Shown: in pieces, positions 23,611-34,299 of the stretch
Numbering within the stretch: the stretch's first letter is position 1
Layout of the letters: each line of letters opens with the position of its first letter
NCBI GenBank assembly: GCA_963920525.1
Contig: OY986438.1
Span: forward strand, 49,263,788 to 49,327,787
DNA: 64,000 bases
Direction of reading: 5' to 3'
Source: Dichetophora obliterata
Lineage: Eukaryota > Arthropoda > Insecta > Diptera > Sciomyzidae
Notes under the pieces: generated by a model
Database searches by the model: none
The model's input: only the letters and a program-made list of their open reading frames with translations
What the model was told of the DNA's origin: nothing
Program-made: the position numbers and the translations under genes

Positions 23611-24086
23611 CTACGAAAGTAATGCCAATTCTTTTTAGTTTGTTTTGTTACGTCTAGAAAACATTAGCGGTAGTTGGCATAAAATATTTTGGCGCTCAGA
23701 GCAAAAAAAAAACTAAAATAACCCCACGGACGACGATTTTTCCAAATTTCATACTTAAAGTTTATATTAATTGTTAATGGTTTTTTGCAAAATTTGAAGT
23801 CATTAGATTAATTTTTGTGGAATTGAAAGAGATTTTACCATTTTGGTGAACTCACTAAGTAAACGTGATTTTTATTCAACTTTTATAAATTTTATACTAA
23901 AAATGCATATTAAAGGTTAAAGCTTATGTGCAAAATTTTAAGTCATTAGATTAGTTTTTGTTTAAAATTGAAAGAGATTTTACCATTTAGGGTAAGTCAC
24001 TTTGTATGGGAGGTAGGCATGGTTTTCATCTCATTTTTACAAATTTCATACTCAAAGCTTATAATAAATACTCAACACGCTGTGCA

Positions 24087-24423
24087 GCCGTAGCCTAGTG
24101 GGTAGAGTGCGTGGCCCCTTAGCTAAAGAACCGCGGTAGCTCGGGTTCAATTCCGGCTCAGACAGAAAGTTTTTTCAATAGAAATAATTTTTCTGTTCGG
24201 TCGTCACCTCTCTGCAGACAATGGCAAACCTCAGAGAGTAAAAATTGCCATGTAAAGCTTCTTGAGAACATAAGCCGTTCGGAGTCGGCATAAAACACGT
24301 AGGTCCAATTCTCGGTCATTTGTGATCAAACATTTAATAACACGCACAACACAGTTGATCAATAGAAGCTAGGTCAAAGTCCTTCCAAGGGCTGAAATGG
24401 CCAGTTTATTTATTTATTTTTAG
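24087..24423 (+). mobile_element. tRNA-derived SINE, copy 2
   Basis: Same family as 9116-9451. A box TAGCCTAGTGG at 24091-24101 and B box GGTTCAATTCC at 24144-24154. The tail ends in TTTATTTATTTATTTTTAG. The target duplication CACGCTGTGCA lies at 24076-24086 and 24424-24434. The two flanks join into a continuous repeat module when the SINE is removed. Confidence 0.9.
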
Positions 24424-24638
24424 CACGCTGTGCAAAATTTGAAGTTACTGTATTAATTCTTGTGGATATTAAAGAGATTTTACCGTTTTGGTTAAGTCAC
24501 TTTGTATGGAAAATAGGCGTGGTTTTCATCCGATTTGGTTCATTTTCGAACTTGACCTTCATTTTTTCATAGAAAACTTATATATTGAATTTCGTTACGA
24601 TAGCTAAAAAATTACGGCTGTTATCGTGACCGCAGACG

Positions 24639-24706
24639 TACAGACGGACAGACGGATAGAGGGACACACGGACAGACGGACAGACGGACAGACGGACAGA
24701 CGGACA
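24639..24706. repeat. ACAGACGG-type microsatellite
   Basis: Tandem GACAGACG-like units with minor variation inside the fly repeat described for 23.7-24.85 kb. Confidence 0.8.
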
Positions 24707-25025
24707 TCGCTAAATCGAGTCAGGAGGTGATGCTGATCAAGAATATATTTACTTTTCTATACCGGCCACGCCTCCTTATCGGCGTTACAAACAGAGTGAC
24801 AAAGTTAATATACCCCTATTGCGTTTTTTAAAAGTGGTGGTATAAAAATTTACGACTTCTCAAAGTCAAAATAGGCCTCGAAGAACCCAATCGCACATCC
24901 TATTTTTTTCGAATATAACGTGTGCGCAATGAAATTTGGACAAATTTCAAAACTGCATGCTTTGAAAAAAATTAAGGTATATAATTTGGTAAATTTTATT
25001 TTAAATTAAACTTATAAACTTAAAG

Positions 25026-25971
25026 TTAATGCAAAAGAAAATTGGGCCCTATGCGTGCGGCCTTGAGGCAATTTGTCATTGGGCATATAAATACCAATGA
25101 TGGCACTTTGATAAGCTCCGTTTTTATTTTGGCTATCATATTTTTTGTGGTTTTGTGCCGAAAGTTATTGGCATACACTCTAGATTTAAGATTAGCCAAA
25201 AAGCCTTCGATTGGACGAAGTTGCGGCAGGTTGGGAGGATTATTCTTCTTATGTACATAAGGTATTCGGAGCCTATGCATAGCTTCTAAGCTCTGTTGAC
25301 AGTAATGGCTTGATGCAATTTTAGGTCAAAACACTGTATTTTTACTGTTGTGTTTGTTTCTTATAAAATCAGCTACTTTTGGCAAAAAGAAATTGACTAG
25401 AAATCACTATTGATGGCTAAGTCCGACTCAAAAAAAACTGGCTCAGACATAACCAAAGGACTTATATGGCGGACTAAAGGACGCCACAATAAGACTTTTT
25501 TTTAGAAACTTACAATGCTCGAAATATTTCTCATTGTCTTCTACTTGCTGTTCTTCTCACTCATTACCATCATATATGATATATGACTCGTCATTCATAA
25601 TGCACATCACATAATTTTGTGCGGAAAAAATATTTTTAACCAAATTTTTGAGATTCTTACTTTTTCTTGACTTTTTTTTTTCCATTGACAGAAGATATTT
25701 CTTCACTGTTTTGCCATCACATTGAAATTTTTTCCCTAACTCTCTGTATGATTTTGCCACTCTTCTATCAGTTCATCAGAATCATTTAAAGTGCATCATT
25801 TACCAGAGCCAGCTTTTCTGCATATGGTCTTTCTGAAAGTTTATGTTGCCAAGATATTGAAGATGGTTCGGCAATTACTTTCTTCTTAAACGAAATGAAT
25901 GAGAATGAGATTAAAAAAATTACAAATTCTTTCACGACGTTGCTTCTCTTTTTTAGACATTTTGAATACAC
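25026..25971 (-). pseudogene. IS630/Tc1-type transposase remnant (DD37E-like)
   Basis: Read on the - strand from about 25971: KKKVIAEPSSISWQHKL, then MAKSYRELGKKFQCDGKTVK (25760 onward), a helix-turn-helix region, then IMNDESYIIYDGNE with the first acidic residue of the catalytic triad. Near the end, NPPNLPQLRPIEGFLANLK (25250 downward) contains the Glu of the third position, written RPIE as in mosquito-type ITm elements. The middle, with the second Asp, is missing or scrambled and there are several stops. The SINE copy 3 lies just 5' of it. Confidence 0.6.
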
Positions 25972-26030
25972 CTAAGAAGTTACCAGCATAAAATTTTAAC
26001 AGCTCTTCAAGATCACATTGGTCTCTCATA

Positions 26031-26346
26031 TAAAAAAAAATGGCCATTTCAGCCCTGGGAAGGACTTTGACCTAGCTTCTATTGATCAATTTTGTTGTGC
26101 GTGTTATTAAATGTTTGGAGAACTAGATCTACGTGTTTTATGCCGACTCCGAACGGCTTATGTTCTCAAGAAGAGATGGCAATTTTTACTCTCTGAGGTT
26201 TGCCATTGTCTGCAGAGAGTTGACGACCGAACAGAAAAACTAATTCAATGGAAAAAACTTTCTGTCTGAGCTGAAATTGAACCCGGCCTACCGCGGTTCT
26301 TTAACTTAGGGGCCACGCACTCTACCCACTAGGCTACGGCCGCCAC
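26031..26346 (-). mobile_element. tRNA-derived SINE, copy 3
   Basis: Same family as copies 1 and 2, in reverse orientation. The head lies at 26346 downward (complement of the A box in CTACCCACTAGGCTA) and the B box GGTTCAATTTC lies at 26283-26273, with one change from copies 1 and 2. The A-rich tail is next to 26031. Target duplication GTCTCTCATA at 26021-26030 and 26347-26356. Confidence 0.9.
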
Positions 26347-26356
26347 GTCTCTCATA

Positions 26357-27000
26357 AAGTTATCGATAAATAGACATCATTACAGTTATTGGTGTTTTTA
26401 GACAGTTGAAAAGTTGTGCAAATTTTATTCCGCAAACGTTAGTTGCCAATTCCAATTATCCAATTTGCATAGTTAAGCCTACTAACCAGGTCCAATAAAA
26501 TTTCCTACATGTTTGTTAAACAAATTGTTTCATTTGAATGAGTAGTTTTTGCGCTATTTTGAAAAAATTATTTTTTTCACGTAAAAATGCGAGTAAAAAA
26601 TGTTAAACTGCAAGAAATGGTAAACTTTTTTCCTTTGATCTTAAAATATATTATTAATGCAGAAATAAATCTACGCTGAAAAAAAAATCCGTTCAAAAAT
26701 AAGGGCAGGAGATTCATTTTAGTGAATGTACTAAAATTCGACATCTTACTGCTTTTTACATTTTTGTCCATATCATACTCAGACAGGTCGATCAAAAAAA
26801 AAAGTATTTCAGTTTTTCTTCGTGTAACAGTTAATATTAACTTGGATTAGCATCGCCACCTGTTTTGACCTTTGGTTGAGTTCATTGGTTTCGTGCTTGT
26901 GATTGTATTGTGTGCATTGAAATCAACTATTGTTCATTTTTAAAATTAATTTTGTTTAATTGTTGTGCTGTTGAAATGTTCAAAAGATTGCGCTAATTTG
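26357..27000. other. AT-rich sequence, nothing recognised
   Basis: No inverted repeat or coding signal was seen apart from the short flank of the Tc1-type remnant. Confidence 0.4.
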
Positions 27001-27014
27001 ATGATTTTTGTTAT

Positions 27015-28080
27015 GTGTGCTCAACAGTATATGATCAATCAAAAGAAGCATCACAGATTTGCTGCAAAAATAATATGAACAATACTTTGAAATACCACCA
27101 AATAATATTTATAGGCATTAGGCATGATTTATTTTTTTTCAGACGATACATGAAATTCGTCTTACCAATGCTATGGAGAGATCCGCAGTGTCATGTCACT
27201 GATTGCTACTTTTGTTTCACCACAAAGAGCGCATTTGGAAAAAATACGCAATGGTATTACTCAGAGAAATCAAAAGGTGAGTTTGACCGTCCAGTTCCCG
27301 CTTGAAATGAACATTCATATCCATCATGTTCTTAAAAAAGAATGCTATCTCAAAGCACTCCAACTTCTAACGAAAGCAGATCTTCTGAGAGTAAACTTGA
27401 AATCGAAGAAAAGCCAAAAGCCCTTACACAAGAAGAAGAAATGAAATCTTACCAAAGAAAAAGGTCAATTACTAGCATCTCGCTTAAAAGAACGACATTT
27501 GGTAGATAGAGATGTCAACTCATCGTTCTACCGAGATCGGCACAAGCCTTATGTAAAATATTGTACGGTCAAAGAAGACATGTATTGTTGCTGTGATATT
27601 CCCGGAAAATTCACAGAGCTTTGAATTTTCACTCTTTTTGATCATTCAAGCATATGATCAAAAAGAGTGGAGATTGTTTATTGACAGTAACAAACAAATT
27701 TTAAAAGCAGTTTTATTGCACAACTGTTACGACAAACCATCGCTGCTTATTGCACATGCAGTCGATATGAAGGAAACGTATAAGACAATGTCAAAATTGC
27801 CTAAAAAAATTGTAGTATGAAGGGCATAAGTGGAAAGTTTGTTCCGATTTGAAAGGGGTTGCAATTTTGAGTGTATTGAAAGGTGGTCACACAAAATTTT
27901 GTTGTTCTTTGAGCCGTTGGGACAGTCGAGCTCGTTCCGAGCATTATGTCAAGAAGGACTGGCCAAAAAGAGAGGACATGAAAATTCGAAGGCGCAAGGT
28001 CAAATATGTTGCTCTGGTTAAAATGGAAAACATAATTATGCCAGCTTTGCACATCAAATTGGGATAAAAAAATCTTTATT
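27015..28080 (+). pseudogene. Decayed member of an orphan arthropod repeat protein family
   Basis: Scattered across frames are segments that I recall from a large, uncharacterised protein family abundant in aphids, cnidarians and other invertebrates: VLPMLWRDPQCHVTDCYFC at about 27150, LLASRLKERHLVDRDVNSS at about 27472, DQKEWRLFIDSNKQILKAVL then LLHN, IAHAVDMKETYKTMSKL at about 27655-27800, and KGGHTKFCCSLSRWDSRARS with EHYVKKDWPKRED and IIMPALHIKLG at 27870-28065. The order is that of the family. I know no function for it; its multicopy behaviour suggests a mobile or virus-like origin, which is inference. Several frameshifts and stops make this copy dead. The cysteine pair CYFC may mark a zinc-binding site. 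Confidence 0.5.
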
Positions 28081-28299
28081 AAAACTCTACATAAGGTAGC
28101 AGAAACATTTATTTTTTTAAAAACATTTTTTTTAAAACTGTCATTGGGATAGAAATAAATCCCGGATGGTGTGTTTGATGGCCCAAAAATTAAAAAAATG
28201 CTCTGTAGCGAAAATTCGAAGCATTCTTATCTTCTAAAGAAAATTGTATGGAATTCGTTTCGGTTGGTTATTCCTGGCTTTAGAGCCACTTGAATTTTT

Positions 28300-28690
28300 T
28301 CACAAAGAGACAAAAATGCTACCCCAAGCTTAGGAATGGTTTCCAAACAACAGATTTAATATTTATGCATGATTCTGCCCCTTATCATAAGGCTATGAAA
28401 TATGAGAGGCAAAAAATCTCTTAATGAGAAAAAAGTCCATATTCTGACTGACCCGGATATTCTCCGTATCTCAACCCTAAGAGAACCTTTGGGAAGCGTG
28501 AAATTCCCAAGGAATTCGAGACCAACAAATGCCAATTAATAGAGCGTTTGATTGAAGTGTGGCACCGAAATAAATCCATAAAATTCAGCTGCACCAAATG
28601 CATAGAATGTATGCCTAAAAGAGTACCTGCAGTTATTGCAGCAAAAGGTGGAGGCACCAAATATTGGCAATACAATTTTTTAATATAATT
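28300..28690 (+). pseudogene. Tc1-type transposase C-terminal fragment
   Basis: Frames around 28365-28680 give HDSAPYHKAMKYERQ (second Asp region; QDNAPCH in relatives), then GYSPYLNPKRTFGK (relatives: SPDLNPIENLW, the third acidic residue region, here changed) and CIECMPKRVPAVIAAKGG, the usual Tc1 C-terminus. It contains stops and a lost catalytic Glu, and it is truncated at the N-terminus. Confidence 0.65.
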
Positions 28691-29159
28691 TTCTTTAGTT
28701 AGAAAAGCTTAATGTTTATGTGAATTAAATAATTGTGATTCCAAAACATCGACTATAATGCTTTTTTTTCTCCCGAAACTAAGAAAATAATTTTTTTATA
28801 AGGTGACTCTAATAATATGATCACTTACTGTAGGTGTCCGGAATACTCAGAAATTATTCGAAATTATTTCATTTCATTTTAGCACTTCATTACAAAATTG
28901 TTTTTGTTTAACATCAGGTGCAAACATGTTATTAAAAATACATTTCCTGCACTTATATTTGGATTTTTTTCCCCCAAATCTTGGCGAAGTAAGTGATGAA
29001 CACAGCGAACGTTTTCATCACGAAAAACATGGTGCAACGCTATTAAAGAACGTGGAATGAGAACATGATGGACGATTATATTTGGTTTTTGGAACAAAAG
29101 AACTCTTTTAAGTAAAATTAAAAAAAAAATATATAAAAAAAATAAAATGTCGAATTTAA

Positions 29160-30393
29160 GCACATTCACTTTCTCACTACTACACAATCCCGGGATCCCG
29201 AACCAATTTCTAGTCCCAGAATCCCGGGATTCCAAACCCTAAATCCCAGAATTTTATTCAGAAGGAAATATAAAAATTGTCAGCAACTATAAATACAACT
29301 ACGATGCAAACAATGTTTTTTTTTTACTATCGAAATCACACTGTTTTTTTTATATCTCTGTACACTTTGTGTATTTATAGTTTGTTTTGTTTGTGAACTT
29401 TAAAGGCTCTGTTTACTTGGCTGTTCAACTTTGATGGAATTTTGAAAGTAGCAATAATATTATTACTATGCTTTTGTTTATTTACTATAAAAGAAATATT
29501 TTAGTCACATCATACTTTGCTAACAGCTATCTAATCTGTTTGAATAAGAAGTTTTGATTACTTTTTAAATTTTTTATAAGATAAATTTATATTGTTTGTC
29601 TTGTTTAACTTACTTACACAAGTATTTTTATGTTTATAATGATGTGCAATATCATTTGATATTTTTAAATATTATTTGTTTTCATTCTGAAAATAATGTT
29701 GAGCTTTTCTGTAATTTAATAAATCATAACGTATTTTATTAAATAAATTTATTATAAGAATAATTTATATATTAAAAATTTAACAAATATCTTTATGATT
29801 TCAATTAAAGGTTATGATTTTTTTTAGAAAAAATCATAAATTTTTTTAGAAAAAATCATACCATAATCGTTATTTTCTAATTTTATTTTTTTGATCTAGC
29901 TTATCAGTTTATGTATATTTTTTCAATCATAAAATTTACTAGTGGATCCCTTAAAAAACAAAATGGAATTGCAGAATTCGACTTTATCTTCCAATTATTG
30001 TTGAATTTTATTCCTTTTATTCTATTTTGTACATCATAACCGCTTTGTAACCCTTATAATTTTTTAATAACATTAATAATTATGATTTCGTCTTCAATTT
30101 GTCTTATAAACTTTTGAGTGTTTTTGAATGTTTTAAGTATTAATAACGCTTACGTTTGGATTTCTATTTTAAAATAAAGAAATTAAAATAAATAATATGC
30201 AATTCTTTTTGCCAAACCGGAGAAATTAAGAGAAAGATTTATTAACAGTCCCTGCCTTTAATATAGCTAAATGCCATTATGTTGAAATTTTGGCATTTCG
30301 GTATCACGAAAAATACCGGGATCCTGGGATCACGAATTTCAAATCCCGATATCCCGGGATTTTCCAAAACCCTTCGGGATTGAAAGCTCTACT
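29160..30393. repeat. CCCGGGAT-rich repeat element
   Basis: Clusters of ATCCCGGGAT-type palindromes occur at 29188-29250 and again at 30315-30375. The right cluster ends CGGGATTGAAAGCTCTA (30377-30393), a terminus that looks like one end of a dispersed element. The left end is less clear. The 1 kb between is AT-rich and non-coding. Confidence 0.45.
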
Positions 30394-31400
30394 TACTTCC
30401 CTTAATTTTGAACGAATTTCTTCCATCTATTTATTTATCCATCTATTTCCATCTATTATTTTCTTAATTAATGATATATTTTTTAGATCAAAAGAAAAAA
30501 TTTACAATTGTTTGCAGTTTTCGCATTTTTCTTACAGTTTTCAGGTTCTCTCACATTAGATACACAATCTTAAATTTCAGAATTGCTATTTATATACTAC
30601 GGAATCTGATTCAGCGATTAATATAAATTCAAGTTTTGAGAGAGCAACAAGCTTTAAACAGATTTCTTTTGCTCATAGCATTTCGTCTTAGCTACATTGG
30701 ATTCGCTTCAAATATATATATATTGGATCCGTTATTTTAAATTTTCGCATTAACTAATTTTAACTCTATCCATTATTTCCTATAATTGTTACCTATAATT
30801 TTTGGGATCGGGTCAGTTTTCTGCTTGAATTGTCAAAATGCTAAATTACAGCATTGTAACTGTGTTTGGAATACAAAATGGTGTTTTTTAAGATTAAATT
30901 ATTTGTCCTTGTACGGAAAGTGGTTATTTTAAGCTTATTACCTTAGTTGTTCTTAGTCCATATTTTGCAGAATTTTGGCACACAGAATTTTTTAACACAG
31001 TCTTATGTTAATGAAGAATTTTGTAATGCAGAATTTTGTAATGCAGAATTTTGTAAACAGAATTTCATACACACAGACAACTGCACCGAACCCATAATTT
31101 TCATAAAATTCCATCGATCACACTTTACAATCACAATTAGAAAAAACCACGAATTGAAGAGGCTTACTGAAGGGGCTTTTTATAGCCTTTTCTAATATAT
31201 CCTCTTTTGACTAGCAAAATGTTTTTCATTCGTGTTTGTCAACAATTTTTGGGCTTTTACGAAAAGACCTTGATTTTATAAAATAAAGAGACTTGACAAA
31301 TGTTTGTAACAAAAAAAATTTACAAATTCACTATGCTGTGAAAACTGACTGCTATTGAATATAAAACATTGAATATAAAACCATGTTCTCTCCTATACAG
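30394..31400. other. AT-rich intron sequence, small tandem repeat
   Basis: A TGCAGAATTTTGTAA unit is repeated about three times at 31015-31060. Nothing else was recognised. Confidence 0.45.
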
Positions 31401-31411
31401 TATATACACTA

Positions 31412-32567
31412 GAGTGGAACGAATTTTTAACCCCAAGGGTTTCACGCATTCGTGAATAGTCTTCATCAAAACAATATTTTCTGCATCTTTAGTTATTTTC
31501 TGCGACATAGCTTTTGACTGTGCCCAAGCACTTATATGTTTCAACTAATAGTGTTTTTTTTTTTTTAATCAAAAATTTAAAAAATTATGACTACATTTTT
31601 TTGATGCAAACCTGTTAATTGAGGCATTACTAAGAACCTATCAAGAGTTTACTATGGTATTATATACGCGCAACAAGATAAAATGGTGCAAAAAATATGC
31701 TTAGAACAAAATTATAGATCATATAATTATCGCCAAAAATGCCCTATGAAGTTCAAACGTCATAGCAATTATGTCCACGCTATAAGACTATATATGTCTA
31801 AACTGCGCAAAGTAGAAATATTTTACTGTAAGCAGATGTTTTAACATTAAATTTATATACTTAAAAGAAACACAAATTTTTTTTGAGAGTTAATTTTTTC
31901 TCTATCCAATGATAAAGTTTTATTAATGTTTATCGAAATTCGCGTTTTGTATCGAATTTCGGTCGATTTTTTCTTGCAGACTACGTAAGAGCAGTTTAGC
32001 CGTAACTTGGTTATGGTATGGAACTTTCTCTATAATGTCTTCTATTTTATCTCCAGTTTTAGAAACCCTTTAAATGAACTCATTCGCTATCAGTCGTGTG
32101 AATGGTGGTTCCGTGTATACCGTATTCCAGTCAATAATCTCGTAATACGGTTCCTTGTCGAACAAAATTCGAGGATTAACGTATTCGCGGACTATTCATG
32201 GTCCATATCATGGTCTCTTGCGCGTAGTATTCTTTTGTATCCGAGTTTTCTAACAGCCACTTAATCTATATATGAAAACACTTGTAACCAATCTAATAAT
32301 AATCTTAAAACACATTTCATGTGTTAAACTTACCACAATGGAGATATATTATGTAGAGAATTAAACACAACGTGTGCAACTAGGTTCTTAGTTATGCCTC
32401 AATTATTGCATCAAAAAAATTAAGACCTAATTTTTAAAAAAGAAAACACAGAAAAGTTATATCACAGAAAAAACTAAAGATGCAAAAAATATTGTTTTGA
32501 TGAGGACTATCCAAAAATGCGTGAAACCCTTGAAGATTTTTTGGCTCCATACATTTCATTCCACTCT
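31412..32567. mobile_element. Foldback element, 1.16 kb, non-coding
   Basis: The ends are inverted: AGAGTGGAACGAA at 31411 and its relative complement ending at 32567. The arms stay alignable inward (CCCAAGGGTTTCACGCAT / AAGGGTTTCACGCATTT, CATCAAAACAATATTTT, GCATCTTTAGTT), and an inner pair around GAGGCATTACTAAGAACCTA (31621) mirrors 32380-32403. An identical 10-11-bp sequence TATATACACTA flanks it (31401-31411 and 32568-32578). The length of this duplication suits hAT, P or Mutator-like elements; the class is not fixed. No protein is encoded. Confidence 0.7.
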
Positions 32568-32579
32568 TATATACACTAT

Positions 32580-33046
32580 GCATTATTTTATCTTATTTGC
32601 AAATTTCCTAAGTTGAACTCATTTCTGAAGTTTAACATATCATTGAACCTCTTTGACAAGTTTTTATCACTCAAAAAAACTTATTTACATATTATAATAA
32701 TGCTCCCGATAAGCACAAACTCGACTTCTTGACGTTCCCAAAACGTAAATGATTTTTTTTTTTTTTTGTGGAATACAAAAATGGAATGCAAATTCTTGTT
32801 GAGTCATTTTCAAAACAACATCTCCACACATACCTGCGCTTCAAATGTAAAGTGCAACTAAAGCACACATTCAGCTTTTTGTGAGTAGCAAGGAGATAAC
32901 GGTTTTAGGGTTGTTTTGGCTCGCTGAACATGAATCTGGCAACTGTCTCTGAATATTATTAACTCATATAAAGAAAAAAAAAATACTTAGAAACTTTGAT
33001 ATAATGTAATATCACCAAACATTGACCGATGCCGTCCGTACTTCTA
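32580..33046. other. Unassigned AT-rich sequence
   Basis: Nothing recognisable beyond a poly-T run at 32752-32767. Confidence 0.4.
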
Positions 33047-33345
33047 TTAGGTAAACAATTGTTTGAAAATCAATTTTTTTAAATTGCTTATTGTAGTTCA
33101 ACTATTTAAAAATATGTAAACAAAAATTCAAATCAATCCCACTTATAATACAGATTCTACAGCCCTTAAAACCCGGTGCGCCAGAGTAACTTTAGCTAAC
33201 CCGAGTAACTTTAAACGCGTTTTTCTCGAAACATACTTTTCCAAAACGGGCCTCACTACTGCAAACAAACAAATAAACCGATTTTAACTTTTGGTTTTTA
33301 ACTGTTTGTATTATAGTTCTACACATCTTTTAGAATAAGAGCACG
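33047..33345. repeat. Repeat copy with the mariner empty site
   Basis: Homologous to 8450-8498 joined to 10143-10400: shared AAACAATT.GTTTGAAAAT, CCCGGTGCGCCAGAGTAAC and AAACGCGTTTTTCTCGAAA. At 33100-33112 the sequence runs TTGTAGTTCAACTATTT without interruption, where the 8.5-kb copy carries the mariner between TTGTTGTA and TACAACTATT. Confidence 0.8.
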
Positions 33346-33800
33346 GCAGTGATCATTTGCTTTCGTCAATATCTCGAACGCGATCTGACTCGCGGTTATA
33401 AATAGCTATGTATCCGTGCAGTGCTTTAGTATCTACTCATTAAATAACCCAGTAGTTCCAGTCTTGAAGAAATCTCAAATGAATCATGTACGATTTTTCT
33501 TGATCCTTGACGAAACATTCTGATTTGGCCATACATTTCATTGACAAAAATTGCATATAAATGTTCCAAATTCGTGCAAGACGCAATGCAGAAACGTAGG
33601 GATTTATCATGCACGAACCCAATATCGAAATATTGAGGAAGTTTCGTTAACAAAAAGTAGACAGCAATAGAAAGAAAATTCGTCAAGGAATTAAAATCGA
33701 AACGTGCTTCTGGACCGAATTCAACGTCGTAAAATATATTTGATAGGGGATAAAAATATTTCGTCCTCTCTCAACTCTATTATTGTAGAAAATACACGTA
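33346..33800. other. Unassigned sequence with an open frame on the - strand
   Basis: A frame of 86 codons lies at 33686-33426 (contains TKLPQYFDIGFVHDKSLRFC). It resembles nothing I can name, has no visible splice sites, and lies beside a LINE tail, so I do not call it a gene. Confidence 0.3.
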
Positions 33801-33809
33801 AAAAATCGA

Positions 33810-34060
33810 CGTAATGTTGGTTTCGTAATGGCCTGACGCCACTCGGTCCACTCGGGCAGCTGTCCAAGCCGACTCTTTTACCATTGCCTTGATGCCACAC
33901 AGAACCTCACGTTGTAATGATAATTCGTTCTTTAGTCGTACGGTAAAGTTGTGGAATAGTCTCCCTGAGAGCGTGTTTCCCGTGAGTTTTGAGCTGTGCA
34001 AATTTAAAACAAATCTTCACCGAAACTACTCCATCTTTTCAACCTTTAACTATCACCCAT
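33810..34060 (+). pseudogene. Non-LTR retrotransposon RT C-terminal fragment
   Basis: The frame from about 33889 reads MPHRTSRCNDNSFFSRTVKL then WNSLPESVFPVSFELCKFKT and NLHRNY. The order SFF.RT..LWN.LP..VF followed by an FK segment is the C-terminal signature of jockey/CR1-group reverse transcriptases. Only this tail is present. Confidence 0.65.
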
Positions 34061-34215
34061 CTTCCAAATCAACACAATGCTCATACATTTATAAGAAACA
34101 TCACCTGAGCTTTCACTCTACAAAGCAGAAAAAAATTATACCAAATTGTCAAAATCAAACGAATTCGACAGCAATGGCAATGACACCTAAACAGTGGTGC
34201 CAATGAATATTTAAA

Positions 34216-34293
34216 TACTATCGAAAATCATCGATAGTCAGTCCAAAACTATCGATAGTCAGGATAGTGTGAAATTATCGATAGTATTGATAG
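34216..34293. promoter_or_regulatory. Cluster of TATCGATA-like palindromes
   Basis: ATCATCGATAGT (34229), ACTATCGATAGT (34248), TTATCGATAGT (34275) and ATTGATAGT occur within about 80 bp. TATCGATA is the DREF/BEAF-type element known in flies. The cluster could be a short satellite or an insulator-like site rather than a promoter; no transcription start is evident. Confidence 0.4.
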
Positions 34294-34299
34294 TGTCAT

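Larger units (their letters stand above)
23740..24850. repeat. Tandem degenerate module (about 150 bp) ending in GACAGACG
   Basis: A module containing GCAAAATTTGAAGT, AAAGAGATTTTACC and AGTCACTTTGTATGG recurs three times (about 23785-23870, 23930-24060 and, after the SINE, 24430-24530). It is followed by ACAGACGG repeats (24639-24706) and a segment ending at about 24845. This arrangement is a common interspersed repeat in flies, but I cannot name its class. A SINE interrupts the third module. Confidence 0.55.

Noticed and set aside
27193..27444. An 83-codon frame as a small host gene
   Set aside because: It is one of several frames cutting across the broken orphan-family copy; the family segments lie in different frames.
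33426..33686. An 86-codon - strand frame
   Set aside because: Unrecognised, no supporting signals, beside a LINE tail. Kept only as unassigned sequence.
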